A stretch of DNA of 64,000 nt from Mycolicibacterium sp. HK-90 (GTDB taxonomy: Bacteria > Actinomycetota > Actinomycetes > Mycobacteriales > Mycobacteriaceae), in contig NZ_CP129613.1 of the NCBI RefSeq assembly GCF_030486405.1, positions 5,022,001-5,086,000 on the forward strand, given 5' to 3'. The position numbers and the translations under genes were made by a program. Within the stretch, counting starts at the first letter, position 1. Each line of letters begins with the position of its first letter. The notes under the pieces were generated by a model. It saw only the letters and a list, made by a program, of their open reading frames with translations, made no database searches and was not told where the DNA came from. Of the stretch, positions 33,313 to 42,070 are shown piece after piece.

Positions 33313-35850
33313 GTGAATACGGCGTCGTCGAGCCCCACCAAACGCGGTGAGCTGCGCATATATCTCGGCGCCGCTCCCGGCGTGGGGAAGACCTACGCGA
33401 TGCTCGGCGAAGCCCACCGCAGGCTCGAACGCGGCACCGACCTGGTTGCCGCGGTAGTCGAAACGCACGGTCGCAAGAAGACCGGCGACCTGCTCGACGG
33501 CATCGCGGTCATCCCGCCGCGCTACGTCGAGTACCGGGGAGGCCGTTTCCCCGAACTCGACGTGGCCGCGGTGCTGGCCCGCAACCCGCAGGTGGTGCTG
33601 GTCGACGAACTGGCCCACACCAACACCCCGGGCAGCAAGAACCCCAAGCGCTGGCAGGACGTCGAGGAGCTGCTCGACGCCGGCATCACCGTGATCTCCA
33701 CGGTCAACGTCCAGCACTTGGAGAGCCTCAACGACGTGGTCACCCAGATCACCGGCATCGAGCAGCAGGAGAAGGTGCCCGACGAGGTGGTCCGGGCCGC
33801 CGACCAGATCGAGCTGGTCGACATCACCCCGGAGGCGCTGCGCCGCAGGCTGTCCCACGGCAATGTGTACGCACCGGAACGGATCGACGCCGCCCTGTCG
33901 AACTACTTCCGCCGCGGAAACCTCACCGCCCTAAGGGAACTGGCCCTGCTGTGGCTGGCCGACCAGGTCGATGCCGCACTGGCCAAGTACCGCGCCGACA
34001 ACAAGATCACCGACACGTGGGAGGCCCGCGAGCGGGTGGTCGTCGCCGTCACCGGTGGGCCCGAATCGGAAACCCTGGTGCGCAGGGCCTCTCGGATCGC
34101 GTCGAAATCCACCGCCGAGCTGATGGTGGTGCACGTCGTGCGCGGGGACGGGCTGTCCGGTGTCTCGGCGCCGCAGATGGGCAAGGTCCGGGAACTGGCC
34201 ACGAGCCTGGGCGCCACCCTGCACACCGTGGTCGGCGATGACGTGCCCACGGCGCTGATGGATTTCGCGCGCGAACGCAACGCCACCCAGCTGGTGCTGG
34301 GCACGTCCCGGCGGTCCCGATGGGCCCGGATGTTCGACGAGGGCATCGGCGCCGCGGTGGTGCAGCAATCCGGCAAGATCGACGTCCACATGGTGACCCA
34401 CGAGCAGGCCAAGCGCGGGTTCGAGTGGTCCTCGGCCACACCGCGGCAGCGCCATGCCGCGTCCTGGCTTGCCGCGCTGGTGGTCCCGTCGGCGATCTGC
34501 GCCGTGACGGTGTTGCTGCTCGACCGCTTCCTCGGGGTCGGCGGTGAGAGCGCACTGTTCTTCGTGGGCGTGCTGATCGTCGCGCTGCTGGGCGGTGTCG
34601 CCCCCGCAGCGCTGTCCGCGGTGCTGTCCGGGCTGCTGCTCAACTACTTCCTGATCACCCCCCGGCACACGTTCACCATCTCCGAGCCGGACAGTGCGCT
34701 GACCATCGTGGTGCTGTTGGCTGTCGCGGTGGCGGTCGCCGCACTGGTCGACGGCGCGGCCAAACGCGCCCGGGAGGCCAGGCGGGCCTCGCAGGAGGCG
34801 GAACTGCTGACGCTGTTCGCCGGGTCCGTGCTGCGCGGAGCCGACCTCACCACTCTGCTGGAGCGGCTGCGGGAGACGTACTCGCAACGCGCGGTGAGCC
34901 TGCTACGGGAACAGGCCGGAACCACCGAAATCGTGGCCTGCGTCGGCACGAAACCGTGCGCGGAGGTCGAAACCGCTGATACCGCAATCGAAGTCGGCGA
35001 CGACGAGTTCTGGCTGCTGATGGCCGGGCGCAGGCTGGCGGCGCGTGACCGCCGAGTCCTGAGCGCCGTCGCCAAGCAAGCCGCGGGCCTGGTCAAACAA
35101 CGCGAGCTCACCGAGGAGGCCGGCAAGGCCGCCGCCATCGCGCAGGCCGATGAGCTGCGTCGGTCACTGCTCTCCGCGGTCAGCCATGATCTGCGCACCC
35201 CGCTGGCGGCCGCCAAGGCCGCGGTGTCCAGCCTGCGCAGCGACGACGTCGATTTCTCCGCCGAGGACACCGCCGAACTGCTCGCCACCATCGAAGAGTC
35301 GGTCGATGCGCTCACCGCCCTCGTCGGCAACCTGCTGGACTCCTCCCGGTTGTCCGCCGGGGTGGTCCGCCCCGAGCTGCGCCGGGTGTACCTCGAGGAG
35401 ACCGTGCAGCGCGCGCTGTTGGGAATCAGCAGGGGTACCACCGGATTCACCCGCGAGGGCCTGGACCGGGTGAAGGTCGACGTCGCCGACGCGGTGGCGA
35501 TGGCCGACGCCGGACTGCTCGAGCGGGTCCTGGCCAACTTGATCGACAACGCCCTGCGCTACGCCCCCGACGGCCCCATCCGCGTCACCGCCGGACAGGT
35601 GGCCGACCGCGTGCTGATCGCGGTGATCGACGAGGGGCCGGGGATGCCGCGCGGGGCCGAGGAACAACTCTTCGCACCGTTCCAGCGGCTCGGCGATCAC
35701 GACACCACCATCGGTGTCGGGCTGGGCCTGTCGGTCGCCCGCGGTTTCGTCGAAGCCATGGGCGGAACGATCTCCGCCACCGACACCCCCGGCGGTGGTC
35801 TGACCGTCGAAATCGATCTCGCCGCACCGCCGAAGGACGAACCCGCATGA
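33313..35850 (+). CDS. kdpD: Sensor histidine kinase KdpD
   Basis: An 845-aa sensor. The N-terminal KdpD domain has a Walker A-like GAAPGVGKTYAML near residue 20 and VDELAHTNTPGSKN. A USP-like domain (about 235-360), four membrane helices (about 390-500), a GAF-like region, and a HisKA/HATPase kinase core follow. The phospho-acceptor is His625 in SAVSHDLRTPLAA, with N-box NLIDNALRYAPDG and G-boxes DEGPGMP and GVGLGLSVARG. It starts at GTG 33313, 19 nt after kdpC, and overlaps kdpE by 4 bp. It senses potassium limitation and phosphorylates KdpE. Confidence 0.96.
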   Translation: MNTASSSPTKRGELRIYLGAAPGVGKTYAMLGEAHRRLERGTDLVAAVVETHGRKKTGDLLDGIAVIPPRYVEYRGGRFPELDVAAVLARNPQVVLVDELAHTNTPGSKNPKRWQDVEELLDAGITVISTVNVQHLESLNDVVTQITGIEQQEKVPDEVVRAADQIELVDITPEALRRRLSHGNVYAPERIDAALSNYFRRGNLTALRELALLWLADQVDAALAKYRADNKITDTWEARERVVVAVTGGPESETLVRRASRIASKSTAELMVVHVVRGDGLSGVSAPQMGKVRELATSLGATLHTVVGDDVPTALMDFARERNATQLVLGTSRRSRWARMFDEGIGAAVVQQSGKIDVHMVTHEQAKRGFEWSSATPRQRHAASWLAALVVPSAICAVTVLLLDRFLGVGGESALFFVGVLIVALLGGVAPAALSAVLSGLLLNYFLITPRHTFTISEPDSALTIVVLLAVAVAVAALVDGAAKRAREARRASQEAELLTLFAGSVLRGADLTTLLERLRETYSQRAVSLLREQAGTTEIVACVGTKPCAEVETADTAIEVGDDEFWLLMAGRRLAARDRRVLSAVAKQAAGLVKQRELTEEAGKAAAIAQADELRRSLLSAVSHDLRTPLAAAKAAVSSLRSDDVDFSAEDTAELLATIEESVDALTALVGNLLDSSRLSAGVVRPELRRVYLEETVQRALLGISRGTTGFTREGLDRVKVDVADAVAMADAGLLERVLANLIDNALRYAPDGPIRVTAGQVADRVLIAVIDEGPGMPRGAEEQLFAPFQRLGDHDTTIGVGLGLSVARGFVEAMGGTISATDTPGGGLTVEIDLAAPPKDEPA

Positions 35851-36551
35851 CACCCACCACCGCCGCCGCCAAGACCCGGGTCCTGGTGATCGACGACGAA
35901 CCACAGATCCTGCGGGCGTTGCGGATCAACCTGTCGGTACGGGGCTACGAGGTGGACACCGCGACCAACGGCGGCCAGGGCCTACGAGCGGCCGCCGACC
36001 ATCGTCCCGATGTCATCGTGCTCGACCTCGGCCTGCCCGACATGTCGGGCATCGACGTGCTGGCCGGGCTCCGTGGTTGGCTGTCGGCGCCGGTGATCGT
36101 GCTCTCCGCCCGCACCGATTCCTCCGACAAGGTCGAGGCACTCGACGCCGGAGCCGATGACTACGTCACCAAACCCTTTGGCATGGATGAGTTTCTGGCT
36201 CGGTTGCGGGCCGCGGTGCGCCGCGGCACGACCGCGTCCGAAACCGACGAGCCGGTGATCGAGACCTCGTCGTTCACCGTCGATCTGGCCGCCAAGAAGG
36301 TGACCAAGAACAACCATGAGGTGCACCTGACCCCCACCGAGTGGGGCATGCTGGAGATGCTGGTGCGCAACCGGGGCAAGCTGGTCGGCCGCGAGGAGCT
36401 GCTGCGCGAGGTGTGGGGACCGGCCTACGCGAAGGAAACCCACTATCTGCGGGTCTATCTGGCCCAGCTGCGTCGCAAGCTCGAGGACGATCCGTCACAT
36501 CCGGTGCACCTGCTGACCGAGGCAGGGATGGGGTACCGCTTCCAGGAGTGA
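35847..36551 (+). CDS. kdpE: Response regulator KdpE (OmpR family)
   Basis: A 234-aa response regulator. The receiver domain has the acidic pocket (VLVIDDEPQIL), phosphorylation Asp60 in VIVLDLGLPDMSG, and the conserved Lys in DDYVTKPFGMDEF. The C-terminal winged helix has LTPTEWGMLEMLVRNRGKLV and HYLRVYLAQLRRKLEDD. It overlaps the kdpD stop (ATGA). It is the activator of kdpFABC; candidate sites lie upstream of the operon (28231-28311). Here kdpDE follows kdpABC on the same strand, unlike the divergent arrangement in M. tuberculosis. Confidence 0.96.
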   Translation: MTPTTAAAKTRVLVIDDEPQILRALRINLSVRGYEVDTATNGGQGLRAAADHRPDVIVLDLGLPDMSGIDVLAGLRGWLSAPVIVLSARTDSSDKVEALDAGADDYVTKPFGMDEFLARLRAAVRRGTTASETDEPVIETSSFTVDLAAKKVTKNNHEVHLTPTEWGMLEMLVRNRGKLVGREELLREVWGPAYAKETHYLRVYLAQLRRKLEDDPSHPVHLLTEAGMGYRFQE

Positions 36552-36579
36552 CACCGGGCCGCAGCCGCGCTGTCATGGC

Positions 36580-37053
36580 TCATTCCGGCTCGACCCGACG
36601 CTCGGCCAAGGCCACCAATCGCTCGGCGCATTCGCGGTTGCGGGGATAGACGGCCAGCAACGCCAACCGCCGCGGGATCCAGTTCAGTGGCCCACCGACC
36701 GGAACTTCGGCCATTTCGATGCGGGATCCCGTGGGCGTATCCGCGAGCCGCAACACGATGCGGGCCATCCCGAACGGACGGGTCTTGGCCAGGAGCACGA
36801 GTTCCTTGGTGGGTGTGCAGGACTCGACCTCGGTCTCATCGTTCACCACCATCGGCCAGACACCGATCGTGTGGTGGATGAGGCTGCCCGGGGCCGGCCA
36901 GTTCGGGTCGACAGCCCGCATGCGCGTGTTCCCCACCACCCACTGCGAATACGTCCACCCGTCGGCGATGACATCCCACACCTGTTGTCGAGTCGCTGTC
37001 GTGTCGCGTTTGACGGTCAGCGGGCTGTCCACTGCGGCCGGAGAAGATTCCAT
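36580..37053 (-). CDS. SRPBCC (polyketide cyclase/START-like) family protein
   Basis: A 157-aa protein with the START-like fold pattern: an opening strand (LTVKRDTTATRQQVWDVIAD, the classic V-x-x-x-x-x-A-x-x-x-V-W start), WTYSQWVVGNTRMRAVD, and a C-terminal helix after GGPLNWIPRRLA. Such proteins bind hydrophobic ligands; many mycobacterial members act on lipids or polyketides, or have no known ligand. It is convergent with kdpE (28 nt between) and divergent from prpE. Confidence 0.8.
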   Translation of the reverse strand: MESSPAAVDSPLTVKRDTTATRQQVWDVIADGWTYSQWVVGNTRMRAVDPNWPAPGSLIHHTIGVWPMVVNDETEVESCTPTKELVLLAKTRPFGMARIVLRLADTPTGSRIEMAEVPVGGPLNWIPRRLALLAVYPRNRECAERLVALAERRVEPE

Positions 37054-37184
37054 GGCGCATGGTCCTTTCGGTGTCAGTGTCGTCCCGCCGGACTAGAGAT
37101 GAGCACGGCCACGTCAGGCACTGAGCGCCGCCGGTGGCACCTCTGGTCACTGGCTGGGCTACCCGGCAGTGCCAGAGTCAAACG

Positions 37185-37203
37185 TGTCTGCCGTCCGCAG
37201 ACA
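37185..37203. promoter_or_regulatory. Inverted repeat upstream of prpE (candidate operator)
   Basis: TGTCTGC-cgtcc-GCAGACA is a perfect 7-bp inverted repeat with a 5-nt spacer, located 73 bp before the prpE ATG in the divergent gap 37054-37275. It is followed by AAAAGG. The symmetry suits binding of a dimeric regulator. No T-run follows, so a terminator is less likely. Confidence 0.4.
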
Positions 37204-37275
37204 AAAGGCCACCGCTTGTCGATCATTTGCCGGGTTGTGCCGAGTCTGCAGGTGACGCAGATTACGGTTTGCGCT

Positions 37276-39156
37276 ATGTCACGTGATGGTGCCCTCTACC
37301 GCGGCCTCTTCGAAGCCAGCCTCAACGACCCGGCCACGTTCTGGGCCGACGCCGCCAAGGCGGTCACCTGGACCACCGAACCCCACCGCGTGCTCGACGA
37401 CACCAACCCGCCGTTCTACCGCTGGTTCCCTGACGGCGAGCTCAACACCTGCGCCAACGCGCTCGACCGGCACGTCGCCGAACGCGGCGACCAGACCGCC
37501 CTGATCTACGACTCCCCGGTCACCGGCACCAAGACCAGCTATACCTACCGCGAGTTGCGCGACGCTACCGCCCGGTTCGCCGGGGCGCTGCGTGGCCTCG
37601 GGGTGGGCAAGGGCGACCTCGTGGTGATCTACATGCCGATGGTCCCCGAGGCCGCGATCGCGATGCTGGCCTGCGCCCGGCTCGGCGCGGTGCACTCGGT
37701 GGTGTTCGGAGGGTTCGCCGCGCACGAGTTGGCCACCCGCATCGACGACGCCCGCCCGGTGGCCGTCGTCAGTGCGTCCTGCGGCATCGAGCCGACACGC
37801 ATCGTCGAATACAAGCCCATGCTGGACGCCGCACTCGAGATCGCCCGACACAAGCCCAAGGCCTGCGTCATCCTGCAACGCGAGCAGGGCCCGTGTGCCC
37901 TGGTCGAGGGGCGAGATCACGACTGGCGGCAGCTGGTCGCCGACGCCGCCCCGGTCGATCCGGTGCCGGTGGCCGCGACCGACCCGCTGTACGTGCTCTA
38001 CACCTCCGGCACCACCGGTAAGCCCAAAGGCATCGTCCGCGACAACGGCGGGCATGCGGTCGCGCTGCTGTGGAGCATGCGCCACGTCTACGACATGGCC
38101 CCCGGCGAGGTGTTCTGGGCGGCCTCCGACGTCGGCTGGGTGGTCGGCCACTCCTACATCGTGTACGCACCGCTGCTGCTCGGCGCGACAACCGTTCTCT
38201 ACGAAGGCAAACCGGTCGGCACCCCGGATGCCGGGGCGTTCTGGCGGGTGGCCGCCGAATACGGCGTCAAGGCGTTGTTCACCGCCCCGACCGCGATCCG
38301 CGCGATCAAGAAGGTGGACCCCGACGGCGCCCTGCTGGCCGACCACGACCTGTCCGGCCTCAAGTATCTGTTCCAGGCCGGCGAACGGCTCGACCCCGAC
38401 ACCTACCACTGGGCCGCCGACAAACTCGGCATCCCGGTGGTCGACCACTGGTGGCAGACCGAAACCGGTTGGGCCATCGCCGCCGACCCGATGGGTGTGG
38501 AGGCACTGCCGATCAAGCCCGGTTCGGCGACGGTGCCGATGCCCGGCTACGACGTGCAGATCCTGCGGTCGGACGGCGCCCGGTGCGAGCCCGGCGAGGA
38601 AGGTGCCATCTGCATCAAGCTGCCGCTGCCACCGGGCACGCTGCCCACGCTGTGGGGCGATGATCATCGCTACGTGGCGTCGTACCTGTCGGCGTTCCCC
38701 GGCTACTACCTCACCGGCGACGGCGGCTATCTGGACTCAGATGGCTACCTGTTCGTGATGGGTCGCACCGACGACGTGATCAACGTGGCCGGGCACCGGT
38801 TGTCGACGGGTTCGATCGAAGCGGTGCTGGCCGACCATCCCGCCGTCGCCGAATGCGCCGTGATCGGCGTCGCCGACGAGCTCAAGGGGCAGGTGCCGCG
38901 CGGCTTCGTGGTGCTCAAGACCGGGGCCTCGGCCGAGAGGATCACCGAGGAGCTGGTCGACCGGGTTCGGGAAAGCATCGGTGCGGTAGCGGTGTTCAAG
39001 AAGGTCGACGTGGTGGCGGCGTTGCCGAAGACCCGCTCGGGAAAGATCCTGCGCAAGACCATGCGCGGTATCGCCGACGGGCTCGACGAGCCGGTACCCT
39101 CCACCATCGAAGACCCGGCGGTGCTCGACGCGCTCAAGGACGTTCTGCGGCCCTGA
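37276..39156 (+). CDS. prpE: Propionyl-CoA synthetase-like acyl-CoA synthetase (AMP-forming)
   Basis: A 626-aa ANL-superfamily enzyme of acetyl/propionyl-CoA synthetase size. The P-loop motif is YTSGTTGKPKGIVRDNGG; the RDNGG continuation is typical of PrpE and ACSS3-like enzymes. WWQTETGWAIA is the substrate-pocket motif, and the C-terminal catalytic Lys sits in LPKTRSGKILRKTMR. It converts short acyl acids (propionate or acetate), ATP and CoA into acyl-CoA and AMP. The start is ATG 37276; a longer upstream open frame is non-coding by composition. Acetoacetyl or acryloyl substrates cannot be excluded. Confidence 0.88.
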   Translation: MSRDGALYRGLFEASLNDPATFWADAAKAVTWTTEPHRVLDDTNPPFYRWFPDGELNTCANALDRHVAERGDQTALIYDSPVTGTKTSYTYRELRDATARFAGALRGLGVGKGDLVVIYMPMVPEAAIAMLACARLGAVHSVVFGGFAAHELATRIDDARPVAVVSASCGIEPTRIVEYKPMLDAALEIARHKPKACVILQREQGPCALVEGRDHDWRQLVADAAPVDPVPVAATDPLYVLYTSGTTGKPKGIVRDNGGHAVALLWSMRHVYDMAPGEVFWAASDVGWVVGHSYIVYAPLLLGATTVLYEGKPVGTPDAGAFWRVAAEYGVKALFTAPTAIRAIKKVDPDGALLADHDLSGLKYLFQAGERLDPDTYHWAADKLGIPVVDHWWQTETGWAIAADPMGVEALPIKPGSATVPMPGYDVQILRSDGARCEPGEEGAICIKLPLPPGTLPTLWGDDHRYVASYLSAFPGYYLTGDGGYLDSDGYLFVMGRTDDVINVAGHRLSTGSIEAVLADHPAVAECAVIGVADELKGQVPRGFVVLKTGASAERITEELVDRVRESIGAVAVFKKVDVVAALPKTRSGKILRKTMRGIADGLDEPVPSTIEDPAVLDALKDVLRP

Positions 39157-39185
39157 CTTTTCGCTCGCGGTGCTGACGGGTGGCG

Positions 39186-41114
39186 CTAGGAACGCCAGGC
39201 GCGGCCGCTCAGCAACCTCAGCCCGTTGAGGGCGACGAGGATCGTCGATCCCTCATGACCCGCCACCCCGAGTGGTAACGGCAAGTGCCCGAACAGATCC
39301 CAGGCGACAAGCACGGTGATGGCGGTGGCCGCGATCACCAGATTGGCGATGACCAGGCGCCGGGCCCGTCGGGCCAGCGCAACGACGGCGGGAATCGTGG
39401 ACAGTTCGTCGCGGATGGTGACGACGTCGGCGGTCTCCACCGTCAGGTCCGCACCGGCCCGCCCCATCGCGATCGACGTGTGCGCGGCCGCCATCGCCGG
39501 CGCATCGTTGACGCCGTCGCCGACCACGAGGACCCGTCGGCCGTCGTCCTCGAATTGTTGCACCGCACCGGCTTTGTCGCCGGGTAGGAGTTCGGCGCGC
39601 ACATCGGTGATACCGACCTGTCGCCCCAGCCGGTGGGCGGCCCGCGCGTTGTCACCGGTGAGCAGCACGGGCGGGTGCTGCGTGAGCTCACCCAACCGGG
39701 CCACGGCCGCCGCGGCGTCCGGCCGGACCCGATCCGCCAGGCCCAGCACCCCGACCGCGGCACCGTCGACGGTGACCAGGACCGCGGTGGCCCCGTCACC
39801 CTCGATGGCCGCCACGGCCGCCACCTGAGATCCCTCGTGGGCGCTCGGGCTGATCACCTCGATGACTCGGCCGGCCACGACCGCCCGCACCCCGCGGCCG
39901 GGCAGGGCGGTGAAGTCCGTCGCGCCGGGCACCGCGACGCCTCGACCCTTCGCCTCTGCGACGATGGCGCGGCCCAGCGGATGCTCGCTGAATTGTTCTG
40001 CTGCCGCCGCCTTTTCGAGCACCTGCTCATCCGATCCCCCGTCCAGCGCAACCACCGACGACACCTGCGGCGCCCCGGCCGTCAGCGTCCCGGTCTTGTC
40101 CAGCGCCACCACGGCGGTGTCAGCCAGCCGCTCCATCGCCACGGCGGACTTCACCAGCACCCCGTGCCTGCTGGCGTTGGCTATCGCGGACAGCAGCGGG
40201 GGCATGGTGGCCAGCACCACCGCGCACGGCGAGGCGACGATCATGAAGGTCATGGCGCGCAACAGGGTTGAGCGCAGGTCCGCGCCCAGCAACATCGGCA
40301 CCACGAACAGTGCCACGGTGGCGATCACCACGACCACGGAGTAGCGCTGTTCGACCTTCTCGATGAACAGCTGCGTTTTCGCCTTGGTGGCCGACGCCTC
40401 GGCCACCATCGCGACGATGCGGGCCACCACCGTCTCGGACGGATCGTGAGTGACGGCCACCCGCAGCGCACCGGCACCGTTGAGGGTTCCGGCGAAGACG
40501 TCGTCACCGGTCCGCTTGGGCACGGGCAGCGGTTCCCCGGTGATCGAGGATTGGTCGACGTCCGACGATCCGGCGATCACGGTGCCGTCCGCGGATATCC
40601 GTTCCCCCGGGCGGATCACGATGTGGTCGCCGGGGCGTAGCACGTCGGCGGCGACGGACCGTTCGGCACCGTCAGCGTCGACCAGCGTCGCACTGTCGGG
40701 AGCGAGGTCGAGCAGACCGCGCACGGACCGCTCGGTACGCGTGGTCGCGACGTCCTCGAGTGCGCCCGAGGTCGCGAAGATGACGATCAGCAGGGCACCG
40801 TCGAACACCTGCCCGATCGAGGCCGCACCGATCGCCGCCAGGATCATCAGCAGGTCCACGTCGAGCGTCCGCTCACGCAGCGCCTGCAGGCCCGCCCACG
40901 CGGGTTCCCAACCGCCAGTGGCGTAGCAGGCCAGGTACAGCGCCCACCACACCGGTTCGGGTGCGCCCGAGAGCTGCGCGGCCAGACCGGCCAGGAACAG
41001 CACCAGCGCCGCGACTGCCCAGCGCACCGAGGCCACCGCCCACAGCCAGCCCAACGATCCGCCGGGCACCGGCGTGGAACGGCTGCGTGCCGGCGTGGGC
41101 GCCAGTGCGGTCAT
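39186..41114 (-). CDS. ctpJ: P1B4-type metal-exporting ATPase (CtpJ/CtpD type)
   Basis: A 642-aa P-type ATPase. The transport motif in the fourth helix is SPC (MIVASPCAVVLATMPP) and the sixth helix carries HEGST...LN (AGHEGSTILVALNGLRLL), the pair that defines P1B4 ATPases, which export Co2+, Fe2+ or Ni2+. Catalytic motifs are DKTGTLTAGAP, TGEPLPVPKR, LLTGDNARAAHRL and VGDGVNDAPAMA. No N-terminal metal-binding domain is present. It is divergent from nmtR, as ctpJ is in M. tuberculosis, so repression by NmtR and induction by nickel/cobalt is likely. ctpD is the alternative paralogue. Confidence 0.88.
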   Translation of the reverse strand: MTALAPTPARSRSTPVPGGSLGWLWAVASVRWAVAALVLFLAGLAAQLSGAPEPVWWALYLACYATGGWEPAWAGLQALRERTLDVDLLMILAAIGAASIGQVFDGALLIVIFATSGALEDVATTRTERSVRGLLDLAPDSATLVDADGAERSVAADVLRPGDHIVIRPGERISADGTVIAGSSDVDQSSITGEPLPVPKRTGDDVFAGTLNGAGALRVAVTHDPSETVVARIVAMVAEASATKAKTQLFIEKVEQRYSVVVVIATVALFVVPMLLGADLRSTLLRAMTFMIVASPCAVVLATMPPLLSAIANASRHGVLVKSAVAMERLADTAVVALDKTGTLTAGAPQVSSVVALDGGSDEQVLEKAAAAEQFSEHPLGRAIVAEAKGRGVAVPGATDFTALPGRGVRAVVAGRVIEVISPSAHEGSQVAAVAAIEGDGATAVLVTVDGAAVGVLGLADRVRPDAAAAVARLGELTQHPPVLLTGDNARAAHRLGRQVGITDVRAELLPGDKAGAVQQFEDDGRRVLVVGDGVNDAPAMAAAHTSIAMGRAGADLTVETADVVTIRDELSTIPAVVALARRARRLVIANLVIAATAITVLVAWDLFGHLPLPLGVAGHEGSTILVALNGLRLLSGRAWRS

Positions 41115-41149
41115 GAACGTCTCCCGTCAGATGCAACTACGCACACCTT

Positions 41150-41178
41150 TATACATGTATAGATTGAAATGTATCAAT
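41150..41178. promoter_or_regulatory. Candidate NmtR operator between ctpJ and nmtR
   Basis: The 96-bp divergent gap 41115-41210 contains a perfect 12-bp palindrome TATACATGTATA (41150-41161), followed by AATGTATCAATTG, which repeats the ATGTAT half at one further turn. ArsR/SmtB-family repressors bind such AT-rich 12-2-12-like inverted repeats. Because the site sits between a metal pump gene and its ArsR-type regulator, it is the obvious operator and likely controls both genes. Confidence 0.55.
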
Positions 41179-41210
41179 TGCTACTTGCTTGCCATGCTTG
41201 AATGGAAGCC

Positions 41211-41564
41211 ATGGGTCACGGAGTTGAGGGACGCGCGACGCCCGCGGCGTCGCTCGATGCGGCGTCGGCGGCCAAAGTGGCCGAGACCCTCCAGGCCCTC
41301 GCCTCCCCCAACCGCTTGCTGATCCTGACCCGGCTGCGGGAATCACCGTGCTCGGTCACCGAACTGTCCGCGGCAGTGGGCATGGAACAGCCCGCGGTTT
41401 CCAATCAACTCCGGCTATTGCGGGCTCTCGGCCTGGTGACCGGCGACCGATCCGGACGCAACATCGTTTACCGGCTTTACGACAGTCACGTCGCGCAACT
41501 GCTCGACGAGGCGATCTACCACATCGAGCATCTGCGAATCGGCGCCCGCGACAACACCGCCTGA
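41211..41564 (+). CDS. nmtR: Nickel/cobalt-responsive ArsR-family repressor NmtR
   Basis: A 117-aa winged-helix regulator. From this ATG the N-terminus is MGHGVEGR, giving the Gly2 amine and His3 used as metal ligands in M. tuberculosis NmtR. The alpha-5 ligands fall at exactly the known positions: Asp91, His93, His104 and His107 (YDSHVAQLLDEAIYHIEHL). This supports ATG 41211 over ATG 41202. The recognition helix is EQPAVSNQLRLLRALG. The C-terminal tail lacks the extra His109 and His116 of the M. tuberculosis protein. It is divergent from the P1B4 ATPase gene. Confidence 0.92.
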   Translation: MGHGVEGRATPAASLDAASAAKVAETLQALASPNRLLILTRLRESPCSVTELSAAVGMEQPAVSNQLRLLRALGLVTGDRSGRNIVYRLYDSHVAQLLDEAIYHIEHLRIGARDNTA

Positions 41565-41784
41565 GTCCGGAAACCGCTGCGGACAAAGAGTTTCACCCAT
41601 TGTTCACCGCAGCCCACCGACTCGGGGCGAACCGCGCGGCAAAAATCCGCGCCGCTGCCGGACTCCTTTATTTTCGCGGTGGTCCGAACTATTGTGAAGT
41701 CGTTATATGTTGATGTCCGCCCATACTCGGGAGTTTGCTGCCGGCCCTACCGGCGGTACCCGAAGAGTGAGGAGTTGAACAACG

Positions 41785-41883
41785 ATGCGCATGGCAACTA
41801 AGGGATCGTGCACCTGTCGCTGCAATGCCTGCGACGGTGGCCACCACTGCGGAAACCCCCCGAACTGCAACGCACGGCGCTGA
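41785..41883 (+). CDS. 32-aa Cys/His-rich microprotein (metallothionein-like candidate)
   Basis: The frame encodes MRMATKGS followed by CTCRCNACDGGHHCGNPPNC and NARR. In 32 residues there are six Cys and two adjacent His, in C-x-C-x-C-x-x-C-x-x-x-x-H-H-C spacing typical of small metal-thiolate peptides. GAGGAG lies 10 nt upstream of the ATG. A strong hairpin (41891-41927) follows the stop, so it looks like its own short transcript. It does not match mycobacterial MymT (about 53 aa). Its position beside NmtR, CtpJ and a ZIP transporter supports metal binding. The function is inferred. Confidence 0.65.
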   Translation: MRMATKGSCTCRCNACDGGHHCGNPPNCNARR

Positions 41884-41890
41884 CGCCTCC

Positions 41891-41927
41891 GGTGGCCTGT
41901 CGCCGGGGCAACCGGCGCCAGGCCACC
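41891..41927 (+). terminator. Long GC-rich hairpin after the Cys-rich microprotein
   Basis: A two-part stem starts 7 nt after the stop: GGTGGCCTG (41891-41899) pairs with CAGGCCACC (41919-41927), and GCCGG (41902-41906) pairs with CCGGC (41912-41916) inside. There is no T-run, as for many actinobacterial intrinsic terminators. Confidence 0.65.
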
Positions 41928-42070
41928 ACCAGTACCGGATCCGCCGCCTGACCATCGGGCCCTGACCTCCCCGATCGCACCGATCGCTCGTGCGATCTCG
42001 CGCTTTGTCGCGCCGCTACTTTCTCTCCTTCTCCCCGTCCGCTTCCCACCTTCCGCGCTTGCGCTGACTT

